A DNA stretch of 64,000 nucleotides from contig NZ_BBIV01000010.1 in the NCBI RefSeq assembly GCF_000730665.1, forward strand, positions 62,001 to 126,000. Direction: 5' to 3'. A program made the position numbers and the translations under genes. Below the pieces are notes generated by a model. The model was not told the origin of the DNA, ran no database searches, and saw only the letters and a list, made by a program, of their open reading frames with translations. This document shows positions 42,569 to 53,827 of this stretch, piece by piece. Every line of letters starts with the position of its first letter. The first letter of the stretch is position 1. The DNA comes from Pseudomonas plecoglossicida NBRC 103162 = DSM 15088. Lineage in GTDB: Bacteria > Pseudomonadota > Gammaproteobacteria > Pseudomonadales > Pseudomonadaceae.

Positions 42569-42658
42569 ATGTTCCTTTCCAATTTCATGAACAGCTTGCT
42601 CGCCGCCTACGCCCAGGGCGCCGCTGGCGCGACCTGCGAATTTTCCCGTCCGGAGTGA
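42569..42658 (+). CDS. Possible 29-residue small protein
   Basis: A short frame MFLSNFMNSLLAAYAQGAAG...FSRPE follows a strong ribosome-binding site (TCGGAG) at eight bases' spacing. An in-frame ATG two codons earlier (42563) is too close to that site. The peptide has a hydrophobic middle and one cysteine. It lies 64 bases before the LOG-family gene and could be a leader peptide. No homologue is recognised, so it is only a candidate. Confidence 0.3.
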   Translation: MFLSNFMNSLLAAYAQGAAGATCEFSRPE

Positions 42659-42722
42659 AAGCAGCCTTGGAAGCTGTAGGCCTGCGCCGTACCCTGTCAC
42701 ATCAAGTGACTGGAGATGAACA

Positions 42723-43310
42723 ATGGCTGTACGTTCCGTTTGCGTGTTCTGTGGCGCCAGCATCGGTGCCAACCCTGCCTATCGTGAAGCGGCCGTTGCC
42801 CTTGGCCAGGCCATCGCCCGCCGTGGGCTGACCCTGGTCTACGGCGGCGGTGCCGTCGGCCTGATGGGCACCGTGGCCGACGCGGCCATGGCAGCCGGTG
42901 GCGAAGTGATCGGGATCATCCCCGAGAGCCTGATGAACGCCGAGATCGGCCACAAGGGGCTGACCCGCCTGGAAGTGGTCGACGGCATGCACGCGCGCAA
43001 GGCACGCATGGCCGAGCTGAGCGACGCCTTCATCGCCCTGCCGGGTGGGCTGGGTACGCTCGAGGAGCTGTTCGAGGTGTGGACCTGGGGGCAACTGGGC
43101 TATCACGCCAAGCCGCTGGGGCTGCTGGATGTGAACGGGTTCTATGAAAAGCTTGGCGGGTTCCTCGACCATATCGTCGAAGAAGGTTTCGTGCGGCCGC
43201 AGCATCGGGCGATGCTGTTGCTGGAGCAGCAGGCGGATGCGCTGCTGGACGGGATGGAAACGTTTGTCTCGCCGGTGTTGCCCAAGTGGGTCGACAAGAA
43301 GCCTGATTGA
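42723..43310 (+). CDS. LOG-family nucleoside 5'-monophosphate phosphoribohydrolase (TIGR00730)
   Basis: A 195-residue Rossmann-fold enzyme. Signature motifs are CVFCGAS (residues 7-13), [19 protein letters not shown] and the catalytic [16 protein letters not shown]. Relatives release ribose 5-phosphate from cytokinin nucleotides or AMP-like nucleotides, so it may act in purine or cytokinin metabolism. It was formerly mislabelled lysine decarboxylase. GGAG precedes ATG 42723. Confidence 0.9.
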   Translation: MAVRSVCVFCGASIGANPAYREAAVALGQAIARRGLTLVYGGGAVGLMGTVADAAMAAGGEVIGIIPESLMNAEIGHKGLTRLEVVDGMHARKARMAELSDAFIALPGGLGTLEELFEVWTWGQLGYHAKPLGLLDVNGFYEKLGGFLDHIVEEGFVRPQHRAMLLLEQQADALLDGMETFVSPVLPKWVDKKPD

Positions 43311-43323
43311 GGGCTGAAATCCT

Positions 43324-43443
43324 GGGACCGCTTTGCGGTCCATCGCCGGCAAGCCAGCTCCTACAGGTACCGCGCAAGCCTCAGGTCTTGTGCAATCCCT
43401 GTGGGAGCTGGCTTGCCAGCGATTGGGCCGCAAAGCGGCCCCC
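43324..43443. repeat. REP pair with flanking GC hairpins
   Basis: Facing REP cores (CATCGCCGGCAAGCCAGCTC and GAGCTGGCTTGCCAGCGATT) are bracketed by two small hairpins (GGACCGCTTTGCGGTCC and GGGCCGCAAAGCGGCCC). It lies between the convergent LOG-family gene and ygiQ. Confidence 0.85.
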
Positions 43444-43448
43444 TGAAA

Positions 43449-45749
<2,301 letters not shown>

Positions 45750-45855
45750 GTCAGTGACCGGTTCTGTTGTGCAGGGAAATCGCGGGCGCGGAATATAGCA
45801 CAAAAATTGACCAAGTCCGACGGTGGTTGTCGGATTCATGGGATGCCTTTACCGA

Positions 45856-45930
45856 CCCTATCGCCGGCAAGCCGGCTCCCACAGGATCACTAGAGCCCTT
45901 TGTGGGCGCCGGCTTGCCGGCGATGAGGCC
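45856..45930. repeat. REP pair (inverted) between ygiQ and dnaB
   Basis: CTATCGCCGGCAAGCCGGCT and GCGCCGGCTTGCCGGCGATG face each other across a 20-base spacer. Confidence 0.85.
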
Positions 45931-45936
45931 AATGGC

Positions 45937-47334
45937 TTATTCGTCGTCGTCGAAGTTGTACATGCCCGGCGCGAGGTTCTCGAAGCGGGTGTACTTGCCG
46001 ATGAACGCCAGACGGACGAAGCCGATGGGGCCGTTACGCTGCTTGCCGATGATGATTTCGGCCACGCCCTTGTGCTCGGTCTCCGGGTGGTACACCTCGT
46101 CCCGGTATACGAACATGATCACGTCGGCGTCCTGCTCGATCGCACCGGATTCACGCAAGTCGGAGTTCACCGGGCGCTTGTTCGGCCTTTGTTCCAGGGA
46201 GCGGTTCAGCTGCGACAGGGCGATCACCGGGCAGTTGAACTCCTTGGCCAGGGCCTTGAGCGAGCGGGAGATCTCGGAGATCTCGTTGGTCCGGTTGTCA
46301 CCGGCCGAGCCCGGGATCTGCATCAACTGCAGGTAGTCGACCATGATCATGCCGATTTCCCCGTGTTCACGGGCCAGGCGGCGGGTGCGCGCGCGCATTT
46401 CCGAGGGGCTGATGCCGGCGGTATCGTCGATGAACAGCTTGCGGTCGTTGAGCAGGTTCACCGCCGAGGTCAACCGCGGCCAATCGTCATCGTCCAGCTG
46501 GCCGGAACGCACCTTGGTCTGGTCGATACGGCCCAGCGACGAGAGCATACGCATGATCAGCGATTCACCTGGCATCTCGAGGGAGAACACCAGTACCGCC
46601 TTTTCACTACGCAGCACCGCGTTTTCCACCAGGTTCATGGCAAAGGTGGTCTTGCCCATCGACGGACGGCCGGCGACGATGATCAGGTCGGCGGCCTGCA
46701 GGCCACTGGTCTTTTCGTCCAGGTCGGTGTAACCGGTGGAAATACCGGTAATGTCGCTGTCTGAGTTGAACAGCGTGTCGATGCGGTCGATGGCCATGGT
46801 CAACAGCTCGTTGACCCCCACCGGGCCACCGGTCTTGGGCCGCGCCTCGGCGATCTGGAAGATCTGCCGCTCGGCATCGTCGAGGATTTCTGCAGCGTCG
46901 CGCCCTTGCGGGTTGAACGCGTTGTCGGCGATATCGGTACTGATGCTGATCAGCTGGCGCAGGGTCGCACGCTCGCGAATGATCGCGGCATAGGCCTTGA
47001 TGTTGGCCACCGACGGCGTGTTCTTGGCCAGTTCCGCCAGGTAGGCCAGGCCGCCGACCTGGGTCGACAGGCCTTCCTTGTCCAGCTGCTCGTGCAGGGT
47101 CACCACGTCGAATGGCTGGTTGGCGTCGGCCAACTTGTGCACGGCGCGGAAGATCAGGCGGTGGTCATGCCGGTAGAAGTCACCATCCGACACCTGGTCC
47201 AGCACCCGCTCCCAGGCGCTGTTGTCCAGCATCAGGCCACCGAGCACGGCTTGTTCGGCCTCGATGGAATGCGGCGGCACCTTGAGGGCTGCGGTCTGCA
47301 GGTCGAGCTGTTCGGGGTTGGTAATCTCGTTCAT
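45937..47334 (-). CDS. dnaB: Replicative DNA helicase DnaB
   Basis: A 465-residue hexameric 5'-3' helicase of the replisome. The N-terminal domain starts at LKVPPHSIEAEQAVLGGLML. The linker is followed by the RecA-like domain: Walker A IVAGRPSMGKTTFAMN near residue 222, Walker B MIMVDYLQLMQI and the arginine-finger region. The C-terminus ends in an acidic run (FDDDE). ATG 47334 is the normal start. A terminator separates it from rplI, so it has its own promoter. Confidence 0.96.
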   Translation of the reverse strand: MNEITNPEQLDLQTAALKVPPHSIEAEQAVLGGLMLDNSAWERVLDQVSDGDFYRHDHRLIFRAVHKLADANQPFDVVTLHEQLDKEGLSTQVGGLAYLAELAKNTPSVANIKAYAAIIRERATLRQLISISTDIADNAFNPQGRDAAEILDDAERQIFQIAEARPKTGGPVGVNELLTMAIDRIDTLFNSDSDITGISTGYTDLDEKTSGLQAADLIIVAGRPSMGKTTFAMNLVENAVLRSEKAVLVFSLEMPGESLIMRMLSSLGRIDQTKVRSGQLDDDDWPRLTSAVNLLNDRKLFIDDTAGISPSEMRARTRRLAREHGEIGMIMVDYLQLMQIPGSAGDNRTNEISEISRSLKALAKEFNCPVIALSQLNRSLEQRPNKRPVNSDLRESGAIEQDADVIMFVYRDEVYHPETEHKGVAEIIIGKQRNGPIGFVRLAFIGKYTRFENLAPGMYNFDDDE

Positions 47335-47356
47335 GGCCACGAAGGAATTCTGGAGG

Positions 47357-47402
47357 ATGAAAAAGACAAAGGGCACGGCCTGTCGAAAACAGGACCGTGC
47401 CC
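47357..47402 (-). terminator. Rho-independent terminator downstream of rplI
   Basis: On the minus strand GGGCACGGTCCTGT and ACAGGCCGTGCCC form a long stem with loop TTTCG. TTTGTCTTTTTC follows. It ends the rpsF-rpsR-DUF2232-rplI transcript before dnaB. Confidence 0.85.
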
Positions 47403-47447
47403 GATGTTAACCGGCTAGCCCGCCAGGGGCTACCCAGTCAGCGCAGC

Positions 47448-47894
47448 TTAGGCAGCTACGACGACCACACGTACAGTGGCTTCAACGTCGCTGTGCAGGT
47501 GCACGGCTACGTCGTATTCGCCAACTTGACGGATGGTGCCGTTCGGCAGACGAACTTCAGCCTTGGCCACTTCAACGCCGGAGGCGGTCAGGGCGTCAGC
47601 GATGTCGTGGGTGCCGATCGAACCGAACAGCTTGCCTTCGTCGCCAGCGGTGGCAGTGATGGTCACTTCCAGCTCGGCCAGTTGGGCAGCGCGGCTTTCA
47701 GCCGAAGCTTTACGGTCAGCAGCTGCTTTTTCCAGCTCGGCGCGACGCTCTTCGAACGCAGCCAGGTTGGCGGCGTTGGCAACGGTGGCCTTGCCGAATG
47801 GCAGCAGGAAGTTACGGCCGTAACCAGCCTTAACCTTAACTTTGTCGCCCAGGTTGCCCAGGTTAGCGACTTTTTCCAGCAGGATCAGTTCCAT
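47448..47894 (-). CDS. rplI: 50S ribosomal protein L9
   Basis: A 148-residue ribosomal protein. The N-terminal RNA-binding domain ([35 protein letters not shown]) leads into a long connecting helix ([20 protein letters not shown]) and a C-terminal domain. It binds 23S rRNA near the L1 stalk base. It is the last gene of the rpsF operon. Confidence 0.97.
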   Translation of the reverse strand: MELILLEKVANLGNLGDKVKVKAGYGRNFLLPFGKATVANAANLAAFEERRAELEKAAADRKASAESRAAQLAELEVTITATAGDEGKLFGSIGTHDIADALTASGVEVAKAEVRLPNGTIRQVGEYDVAVHLHSDVEATVRVVVVAA

Positions 47895-47914
47895 TTGGTA
47901 AAACCTCTTAACTT

Positions 47915-48778
47915 TTAACCTTCACCGTTCGCGGAGTCTTTCCCCGGGGGGGACTTGCGACCGCGAAAATCAATCAGGCTGTCGACAATGGCCAGGACCA
48001 TCAGCAACGGATAAATCAGCTGCATGATCAGCGGCAACGTCACGTACATGCCCACCAGCCAGAACCCGGCCAGTCGCCCCTGTGCCACCAGCCCGTGCAT
48101 CAAGGCGATGCCGGCCAGGACCAGTACCAGGCTCGATGCCGATGCCAGGATGATGAATTGCGGCCCGATGAACGGAGCCACCACCATCACTGTCACCAAG
48201 ACCGCCATGGTCTGTTTCGGCAGCCTCAGGGCGCGAAATTCGCGACCGAAGCCTCCAGGGTTGTACAACGCTGCCTGCCAATAGCGCGCCAGCACCAGGG
48301 CCAGCACACTGAACAATTGCACCGTCACGGCTGTGGAAGCGACCAGCACAGGGCGGATCAGCTCACCGGAGAGCATCGGTTGGCCTTCGATCTTCGGCAT
48401 GGCATCGGCAAACGCCTTGGCCAGTACATCGAAGGTCTGCGCCAGCGCCAGGTCGAGCACGTGGCTGAAAACCACGGCGAACACGGCACTGACCACCAGC
48501 ACTCGGCTCCAGGGATGCTCGGCACGCAACATGGCGGCCAGACCCAGGGCACCCGCGATCACCAAGAAGGTGACGGGATCGCCCATGAACCACACGGCCA
48601 GCCCGGCCAGCAGGCCGCCGGCGATGACCGTTGAAGCATCCTTGAACCCACGCCGCAGCAGCACAAGGCTGCCGGCAGCGGCACTCAACCAGAACAGCAG
48701 CGGCAGTACCGCGCTAATGACCACCACCAGGGTGGCCTGCACACGACCGCGCATGATGAAACTTGCTAACGCTCGCAT
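47915..48778 (-). CDS. DUF2232 (YybS-like) membrane protein
   Basis: A 287-residue inner-membrane protein with about eight helices. It starts [20 protein letters not shown] and includes [20 protein letters not shown] and [21 protein letters not shown] charged C-terminal tail ([14 protein letters not shown]) follows. Proteins of this family sit between rpsR and rplI in many gammaproteobacteria; the function is unknown. A link to translation or membrane assembly is only suggested by the position. It is spaced 33 bases from rpsR and 20 bases from rplI. Confidence 0.87.
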   Translation of the reverse strand: MRALASFIMRGRVQATLVVVISAVLPLLFWLSAAAGSLVLLRRGFKDASTVIAGGLLAGLAVWFMGDPVTFLVIAGALGLAAMLRAEHPWSRVLVVSAVFAVVFSHVLDLALAQTFDVLAKAFADAMPKIEGQPMLSGELIRPVLVASTAVTVQLFSVLALVLARYWQAALYNPGGFGREFRALRLPKQTMAVLVTVMVVAPFIGPQFIILASASSLVLVLAGIALMHGLVAQGRLAGFWLVGMYVTLPLIMQLIYPLLMVLAIVDSLIDFRGRKSPPGKDSANGEG

Positions 48779-48811
48779 GCTTATCCCTTACTGCTTGTCG
48801 ACGACCCGGTC

Positions 48812-49042
48812 TCAGCGGCCGTGGCTGTCGGTGTAGGGCAGCAGGGCCAGGAAGCGGGCGCGCTTGATAGCGGTAGCCAGCTGACGCTGATAACGAGCTT
48901 TGGTACCGGTGATACGGCTTGGAACGATCTTGCCGGTTTCGGATACGTAAGCTTTCAGGGTGTTGAGATCTTTGAAGTCGATCTCTTTCACGTCTTCAGC
49001 AGTGAAGCGGCAGAATTTACGACGACGGAAGAAACGTGCCAT
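48812..49042 (-). CDS. rpsR: 30S ribosomal protein S18
   Basis: A 76-residue ribosomal protein ([20 protein letters not shown]; the [20 protein letters not shown] segment is the S18 signature). It binds with S6 on the 30S platform. It contains one cysteine (FCRFT). It lies 28 bases downstream of rpsF in the same operon. Confidence 0.97.
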   Translation of the reverse strand: MARFFRRRKFCRFTAEDVKEIDFKDLNTLKAYVSETGKIVPSRITGTKARYQRQLATAIKRARFLALLPYTDSHGR

Positions 49043-49070
49043 TTAATAGGCTCCTCTAAAGGTCCGTGGA

Positions 49071-49496
49071 TTACTCGTCAGCGTTATCGCTGGAGTCGCT
49101 GTCATTGCTGTCGTCGCCTTCGGCGGAGTCAGCATGCTCAGGACGCTCACGACGCTCACGGCGCTCGCTGCGGTTTTCTTCAGCCTTCAGCATCTCGGAC
49201 TGGCCGGTAACGGCTTCGTCGCGACGGATGACCAGGTTACGGATAACGGCATCGTTGTAGCGGAAGTTGTCTTCCAGCTCGGCCAGGGCCTTGCCGGTGC
49301 ACTCAACGTTCAGCATCACGTAGTGAGCCTTGTGAACATTGTTGATTGCGTAGGCCAGTTGACGACGGCCCCAGTCTTCCAGGCGGTGGATCTTGCCGCC
49401 ATCTTCTTCGATCAGCTTGGTGTAACGCTCAACCATGCCGCCGACTTGCTCGCTCTGGTCCGGGTGAACCAGGAAGATGATTTCGTAATGACGCAT
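49071..49496 (-). CDS. rpsF: 30S ribosomal protein S6 with long acidic tail
   Basis: A 141-residue protein. The S6 fold occupies the first 95 residues ([40 protein letters not shown]). An unusual tail of about 40 residues follows ([20 protein letters not shown], then [15 protein letters not shown]), much longer than E. coli S6. RimK adds glutamates to the S6 C-terminus in pseudomonads; this tail is the likely target. GGAG precedes ATG 49496. It heads the rpsF operon. Confidence 0.96.
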   Translation of the reverse strand: MRHYEIIFLVHPDQSEQVGGMVERYTKLIEEDGGKIHRLEDWGRRQLAYAINNVHKAHYVMLNVECTGKALAELEDNFRYNDAVIRNLVIRRDEAVTGQSEMLKAEENRSERRERRERPEHADSAEGDDSNDSDSSDNADE

Positions 49497-49694
49497 GAAT
49501 GCTCCTTACGGGTTAGTAGTCTGCCAGGATATCTAGTCAGACAAGGAGTGAATGACACTGTGTGTCTTGCCATGGAGGGGAGGCACATGCGCACCTGCCA
49601 GCTCGGCAAGGGGCGCAATTGTAGAGAAGGCGCGACACACAAGCAAGGTGATTGGCGATTATTTGAACAGCCGGAAACACTTTATGACTGTACC

Positions 49695-49781
49695 GGCCCT
49701 ATCGCCGGCAAGCCGGCTTCCACAAAGGCCCCCACAAGTCTGGATACCTGTGGTGAACCTGTGGGAGCCGGCGATAGGGTC
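49695..49781. repeat. REP pair (partly degenerate) upstream of rpsF and after rlmB
   Basis: CTATCGCCGGCAAGCCGGCT faces a shortened copy CCTGTGGGAGCCGGCGATAG across a 40-base spacer. Confidence 0.8.
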
Positions 49782-49787
49782 AACGGA

Positions 49788-50534
49788 TCAGCGCTTGGTC
49801 TGGCGTTGCCGCACGGCCTCGAACAGGCACACGCCAGTCGCCACCGAAACGTTCAGGCTGCTGACGCTACCACCCATCGGCAACTTCACCAGGAAATCGC
49901 AGTGCTCACGGGTGAGCCGGCGCATGCCCTTGCCTTCTGCGCCCATGATCATCACCAGCGGCCCGGTCAGGTCCTGCTGGTAGATCTCCTGCTCGGCCTC
50001 GCCGGCAGTGCCGACCACCCACAGGCCACGCTGCTGCAGTTTCTCCAGCGTGCGCGCCAGGTTGGTCACGGCCACCAGCGGGATCACTTCGGCAGCACCA
50101 CAGGCCACCTTGCGCACCACCGGCGTCAGGGTCGCCGACTTGTCCTTGGGCACCACCACCGCCGTGGCACCCGCCGCATCGGCGGTGCGCAGGCAGGCGC
50201 CGAGGTTGTGCGGGTCGGTGACACCGTCCAGCACCAGGATCAGCGGCGGGGTTTCGGTGCGCTCGAGCAATTCCTCGAGCATCAACTCGCCCCACACCTG
50301 GCTCGGGCTCACCTCGGCAACCACGCCCTGGTGCACGCCTTCGACCCAGGCATCCAGCTCACGGCGCTCGGCCTGGCCGACCGCCACGCGGTTTTCCGCG
50401 GCCAGTGCCAGCAACGCCTGGATGCGCGGCTCGCTGCGCCCTTCCGACAGCCAGATCTGCTTGACCCGCTTCGGATGGTGCTGCAACAGCGCCTGCACGG
50501 CGTGCACGCCGTAGATCTTTTCCAGCTGACTCAT
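49788..50534 (-). CDS. rlmB: 23S rRNA (guanosine-2251 2'-O)-methyltransferase
   Basis: A 248-residue SpoU-class methyltransferase. The N-terminal substrate-binding domain (KIYGVHAVQALLQHHPKRVK) precedes the knotted C-terminal domain with motif 1 LDGVTDPHNLGACLRTADAA, motif 2 VMIMGAEGKGMRRLTREHCD and motif 3 LPMGGSVSSLNVSVATGVCL. It methylates G2251 in the P-loop of 23S rRNA. The start overlaps the rnr stop by 4 bases, so the two are cotranscribed. Confidence 0.95.
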   Translation of the reverse strand: MSQLEKIYGVHAVQALLQHHPKRVKQIWLSEGRSEPRIQALLALAAENRVAVGQAERRELDAWVEGVHQGVVAEVSPSQVWGELMLEELLERTETPPLILVLDGVTDPHNLGACLRTADAAGATAVVVPKDKSATLTPVVRKVACGAAEVIPLVAVTNLARTLEKLQQRGLWVVGTAGEAEQEIYQQDLTGPLVMIMGAEGKGMRRLTREHCDFLVKLPMGGSVSSLNVSVATGVCLFEAVRQRQTKR

Positions 50535-53110
50535 GACTTGTTCTTGCTCTTGCGTGGCGCGCCGGACTTCGGCGGGCCTTTACGGTGCTTGGTCGGCTTG
50601 CCGGACGGCTTGCCGCCCTTGTCCGACTTGCTGCTGGCATGGCCGCCGGTGCGCGCCTCGCTCATCAGCGCCTTCTTCATTTCGCGGCTCTTGCGCACTT
50701 CGGCGTTGCGCTGCACAGCGTCTTTCGGGAAGTACGCTTCGGCGGTTTCGCTCTTGCGGCTGCGCGGCTTCGGCGTGGCCTTGGCCTCCACCACCGGCTG
50801 CTGCTCGGGCTTGTCGGCCCCTTGCGCGGCACCGCGGCCCTTGCGGCCAATCGGCGCGCTGAGCTGCTGCTCGGAGACTTCGAAGTCGATCTTGCGCTCG
50901 TCGAGGTCGACGCGCATGACCTTGACCTCGATGGTGTCGCCCAGGCGGAAGCTGCGCCCGGTACGCTCACCCGACAGGCGGTGATGCACCGGATCGAAGT
51001 GGTAGTAGTCGCCCGGCAGCGCACTGACGTGCACCAGGCCTTCGACGTAGATGTCGGTCAGTTCGACGAACAGGCCGAAACCGGTCACTGCGGTGATCAC
51101 ACCCGGGAAGGTCTCGCCCACGCGGTCCTTCATGAACTCGCACTTGAGCCAGTTGACCACGTCACGGGTGGCTTCGTCGGCCCGGCGCTCGGTCATCGAG
51201 CACTGCTCACCGAGCTGGTCGAGCGTGTTCACGTCGTACGGGTAGATGCGCGCCTTGGGGATGCTCATCGCGCCGGCACGCTTGACGTGCGGGGTATCGA
51301 CCTTGGAGCGGATGATGCTGCGAATGGCGCGGTGCACCAGCAGGTCCGGGTAACGACGGATCGGCGAGGTGAAGTGGGTGTACGCCTCGTAGTTCAGGCC
51401 GAAGTGACCGTTGTTGTCGGTGCTGTACACCGCCTGGCTCAGCGAGCGCAGCATGACGGTCTGGATCAGGTGGAAGTCCGGGCGCCCGGCGATGCTCGCC
51501 AGCAGGGCCTGGTAATCCTTGGGCGACGGGTCCTTGCCCTTGTGCAGGGTCAGGCCCAGCTCGCCGAGGAAGGCGCGCAGTTTTTCCAGGCGCTCCGGCG
51601 GCGGGCCGTCATGCACGCGATACAGCGCTGGCACACCGTGCTTGTGCAGGAATTCGGCGGTGGCGACGTTGGCCGCCAGCATGCATTCCTCGATCAGCTT
51701 GTGGGCATCGTTGCGCACGGTCGGGCGGATTTCCGCGATCTTGCGCTCGTCACCGAAGATGATGCGGGTTTCCTGGGTTTCGAAGTCGATGGCGCCACGG
51801 GCGTGACGGGCATCGACCAGCACCTTGTACAAGTTGTACAGGTTCTTCAGGTCCGGCAGGACCTCCTTGTACTCCTCGCGCAGCGCCTTGCCCTCACGGG
51901 TGCGGGCGTGTTCGAGCATGCTGCTGACCTTGTTGTAGGTCAGCCGTGCATGGGAGTGGATCACACCTTCGTAGAACTGGTAGTCGACCATCTGGCCGGC
52001 TTTGTTCATGGTCATTTCACAGACCATGGCCAGGCGATCGACGTGCGGGTTCAGCGAGCACAGGCCGTTGGACAGTTCCTCGGGCAGCATCGGTACCACG
52101 CGCTCGGGGAAGTACACCGAGTTGCCGCGCTGCTGGGCTTCGACGTCCAGGGCCGAGCCCAGGCGCACGTAGCTGGAGACGTCGGCAATGGCCACGTACA
52201 GGCGCCAGCCACCGGAGAACAGGCGCAGCTTGCCCAGCGGTTCGCAATAGACGGCGTCGTCGAAGTCGCGGGCGTCCTCGCCATCGATGGTGACGAACGG
52301 CAGGTGGCGCAGGTCGATGCGCTTTTCCTTGTCCTTCTCTTCGACTTCGGAGCGGAACTTGCGCGCTTCCTTGATCACGTCCTTGGGCCAGACGTGCGGA
52401 ATATCGTAGCTGCGCAGGGCAACGTCGATTTCCATGCCCGGCGCCATGTAGTTGCCGATGACTTCGACCACGTCGCCTTGCGGCTGGAACCGTGGGGTCG
52501 GCCAGTGGGTGATCTTGATTTCGACGAACTGGCCGATCTTGGCGCCGCCGTTACGCCCGGCGGTCACCAGCACTTCCTGCTGGATCTTCGGGTTGTCCGG
52601 AGTCACGTAGCCGATGCCGCCTTCTTCGAAGTAACGGCCGACCACGCTCTCGTGGGCGCGGGAGATGACTTCGACCAGCACGCCTTCGCGGCGACCACGA
52701 CGGTCGACGCCGGAAACCCGTGCCAGGGCGCGGTCGCCGTCGAAGACCAGGCGCATCTGCGACGGGCTGAGGAACAGGTCGTCGCTGCCATCGTCGGGGA
52801 TAAGGAAACCAAAGCCGTCGCGGTGGCCGGAGACACGGCCGCAGATCAGGTCCAGCTTGTCTACCGGGGCATAGGTGCCGCGCCGGGTATAGATAAGCTG
52901 GCCATCGCGCTCCATGGCACGCAGGCGGCGGCGCAAGGCTTCGATCTGGTCTTCTTCGTGAAGACCGAACTCTGCCGCCAGTTCCTCGCGCGCGGCCGGC
53001 TCGCCACGATCGGCAAGGCGCTGCAGGATCAGCTCACGGCTGGGAATGGGGTTGTCGTATTTTTCCGCTTCGCGAGCGGCCTCGGGATCGAGGGATTGCC
53101 AATCGGCCAT
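50531..53110 (-). CDS. rnr: Ribonuclease R
   Basis: An 859-residue 3'-5' exoribonuclease. An N-terminal helix-turn-helix (residues 20-80) and cold-shock domains precede the RNB catalytic domain with VTIDGEDARDFDDAVYCEPL (metal-binding Asp cluster). An S1 domain (GVITAVTGFGLFVELTDIYV) and a very basic, low-complexity C-terminal tail (KSDKGGKPSGKPTKHRKGPP, PRKSKNKS) complete it. It degrades structured RNA and defective tRNA/rRNA and helps trans-translation. It is translationally coupled to rlmB. Confidence 0.95.
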   Translation of the reverse strand: MADWQSLDPEAAREAEKYDNPIPSRELILQRLADRGEPAAREELAAEFGLHEEDQIEALRRRLRAMERDGQLIYTRRGTYAPVDKLDLICGRVSGHRDGFGFLIPDDGSDDLFLSPSQMRLVFDGDRALARVSGVDRRGRREGVLVEVISRAHESVVGRYFEEGGIGYVTPDNPKIQQEVLVTAGRNGGAKIGQFVEIKITHWPTPRFQPQGDVVEVIGNYMAPGMEIDVALRSYDIPHVWPKDVIKEARKFRSEVEEKDKEKRIDLRHLPFVTIDGEDARDFDDAVYCEPLGKLRLFSGGWRLYVAIADVSSYVRLGSALDVEAQQRGNSVYFPERVVPMLPEELSNGLCSLNPHVDRLAMVCEMTMNKAGQMVDYQFYEGVIHSHARLTYNKVSSMLEHARTREGKALREEYKEVLPDLKNLYNLYKVLVDARHARGAIDFETQETRIIFGDERKIAEIRPTVRNDAHKLIEECMLAANVATAEFLHKHGVPALYRVHDGPPPERLEKLRAFLGELGLTLHKGKDPSPKDYQALLASIAGRPDFHLIQTVMLRSLSQAVYSTDNNGHFGLNYEAYTHFTSPIRRYPDLLVHRAIRSIIRSKVDTPHVKRAGAMSIPKARIYPYDVNTLDQLGEQCSMTERRADEATRDVVNWLKCEFMKDRVGETFPGVITAVTGFGLFVELTDIYVEGLVHVSALPGDYYHFDPVHHRLSGERTGRSFRLGDTIEVKVMRVDLDERKIDFEVSEQQLSAPIGRKGRGAAQGADKPEQQPVVEAKATPKPRSRKSETAEAYFPKDAVQRNAEVRKSREMKKALMSEARTGGHASSKSDKGGKPSGKPTKHRKGPPKSGAPRKSKNKS

Positions 53111-53272
53111 CAGAAGGGGTTCACCTTGGGGTATATAGATAGGAATTCTGGCATAGGCGTATTGAAACCGGAAATGTCAGCCTTGGACAGCCCCAGCGGC
53201 ATGTCCGGCGCGCCGCAATAGGCCTGTGGAATCAACAAGTTGAATTTTTTGAAATTTTTTTCGATTGGGGGC

Positions 53273-53301
53273 TTTACAGCCCTTGGGAGCGTCCGTATAG
53301 T
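53273..53301 (+). promoter_or_regulatory. Strong sigma-70 promoter of the tRNA-Leu pair
   Basis: TTTACA (53273-53278) and TATAGT (53296-53301) are spaced by 17 bases. An A/T-rich upstream tract (GAATTTTTTGAAATTTTTTT) resembles an UP element. This fits a stable-RNA promoter about 80 bases before the first tRNA. Confidence 0.75.
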
Positions 53302-53381
53302 GCGCACCACAACGACGGACAACCCCGAAGTTGTAGTAGAGATGAACGACGCTGTAAAGCATCTTGTAATCTCGAATGTGT

Positions 53382-53468
53382 GCCCAGGTGGCGGAATTGG
53401 TAGACGCGCTGGTTTCAGGTATCAGTGACCGCAAGGTCGTGGAAGTTCGAGTCTTCTCCTGGGCACCA
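53382..53468 (+). tRNA. tRNA-Leu(CAG), copy 1
   Basis: An 87-base tRNA: acceptor GCCCAGG/CCTGGGC with encoded CCA, D-loop GCGGAATTGGTAGACGC, anticodon loop TTCAGGT with anticodon CAG, a long variable arm (TGACCGCAAGGTCGT) typical of class II tRNAs and T-loop GTTCGAGTC. Confidence 0.96.
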
Positions 53469-53479
53469 AGATTTTTCAA

Positions 53480-53505
53480 GTAACAGATGACCAAGGATCT
53501 GTTAC
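53480..53505. repeat. Stem-loop between the two tRNA genes
   Basis: GTAACAGAT and ATCTGTTAC form a perfect 9-base stem with an 8-base loop. It could be a processing signal in the tRNA precursor; it is not followed by a T run. Confidence 0.7.
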
Positions 53506-53556
53506 TACTGTGTGAAAGCGAACGATAGTCGCCTTCATCAGATGATGCAAAGCTTT

Positions 53557-53643
53557 GCCCAGGTGGCGGAATTGGTAGACGCGCTGGTTTCAGGTATCAG
53601 TGACCGCAAGGTCGTGGAAGTTCGAGTCTTCTCCTGGGCACCA
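53557..53643 (+). tRNA. tRNA-Leu(CAG), copy 2
   Basis: The sequence is identical over all 87 bases to copy 1, including the encoded CCA. The two copies are separated by 88 bases and share the promoter at 53273. Confidence 0.96.
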
Positions 53644-53649
53644 TACAAA

Positions 53650-53677
53650 AACCCACTAGCTTGCTAGTGGGTTTTTT
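53650..53677 (+). terminator. Rho-independent terminator of the tRNA operon
   Basis: AACCCACTAG-CTTG-CTAGTGGGTT forms a perfect stem followed by TTTTCTT. It starts 6 bases after copy 2. Confidence 0.93.
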
Positions 53678-53827
53678 CTTGCCTGCGATTTTTGTATCCC
53701 CCCTTCTCGCTTGCCGGAATGTCTGGCTTGGCGATCTGCCATGAATTTCTTGTCACCCGGCCACTTGAGAAACGATTTCGTTTACCATTGTTTCCAAATA
53801 TGTAGCCGTAAGCGAGGAAGTACCCGC

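Noticed and set aside
50585..53221. Long plus-strand open frame of 878 codons opposite rnr
   Set aside because: Shadow of RNase R; composition is biased and no domain is visible.
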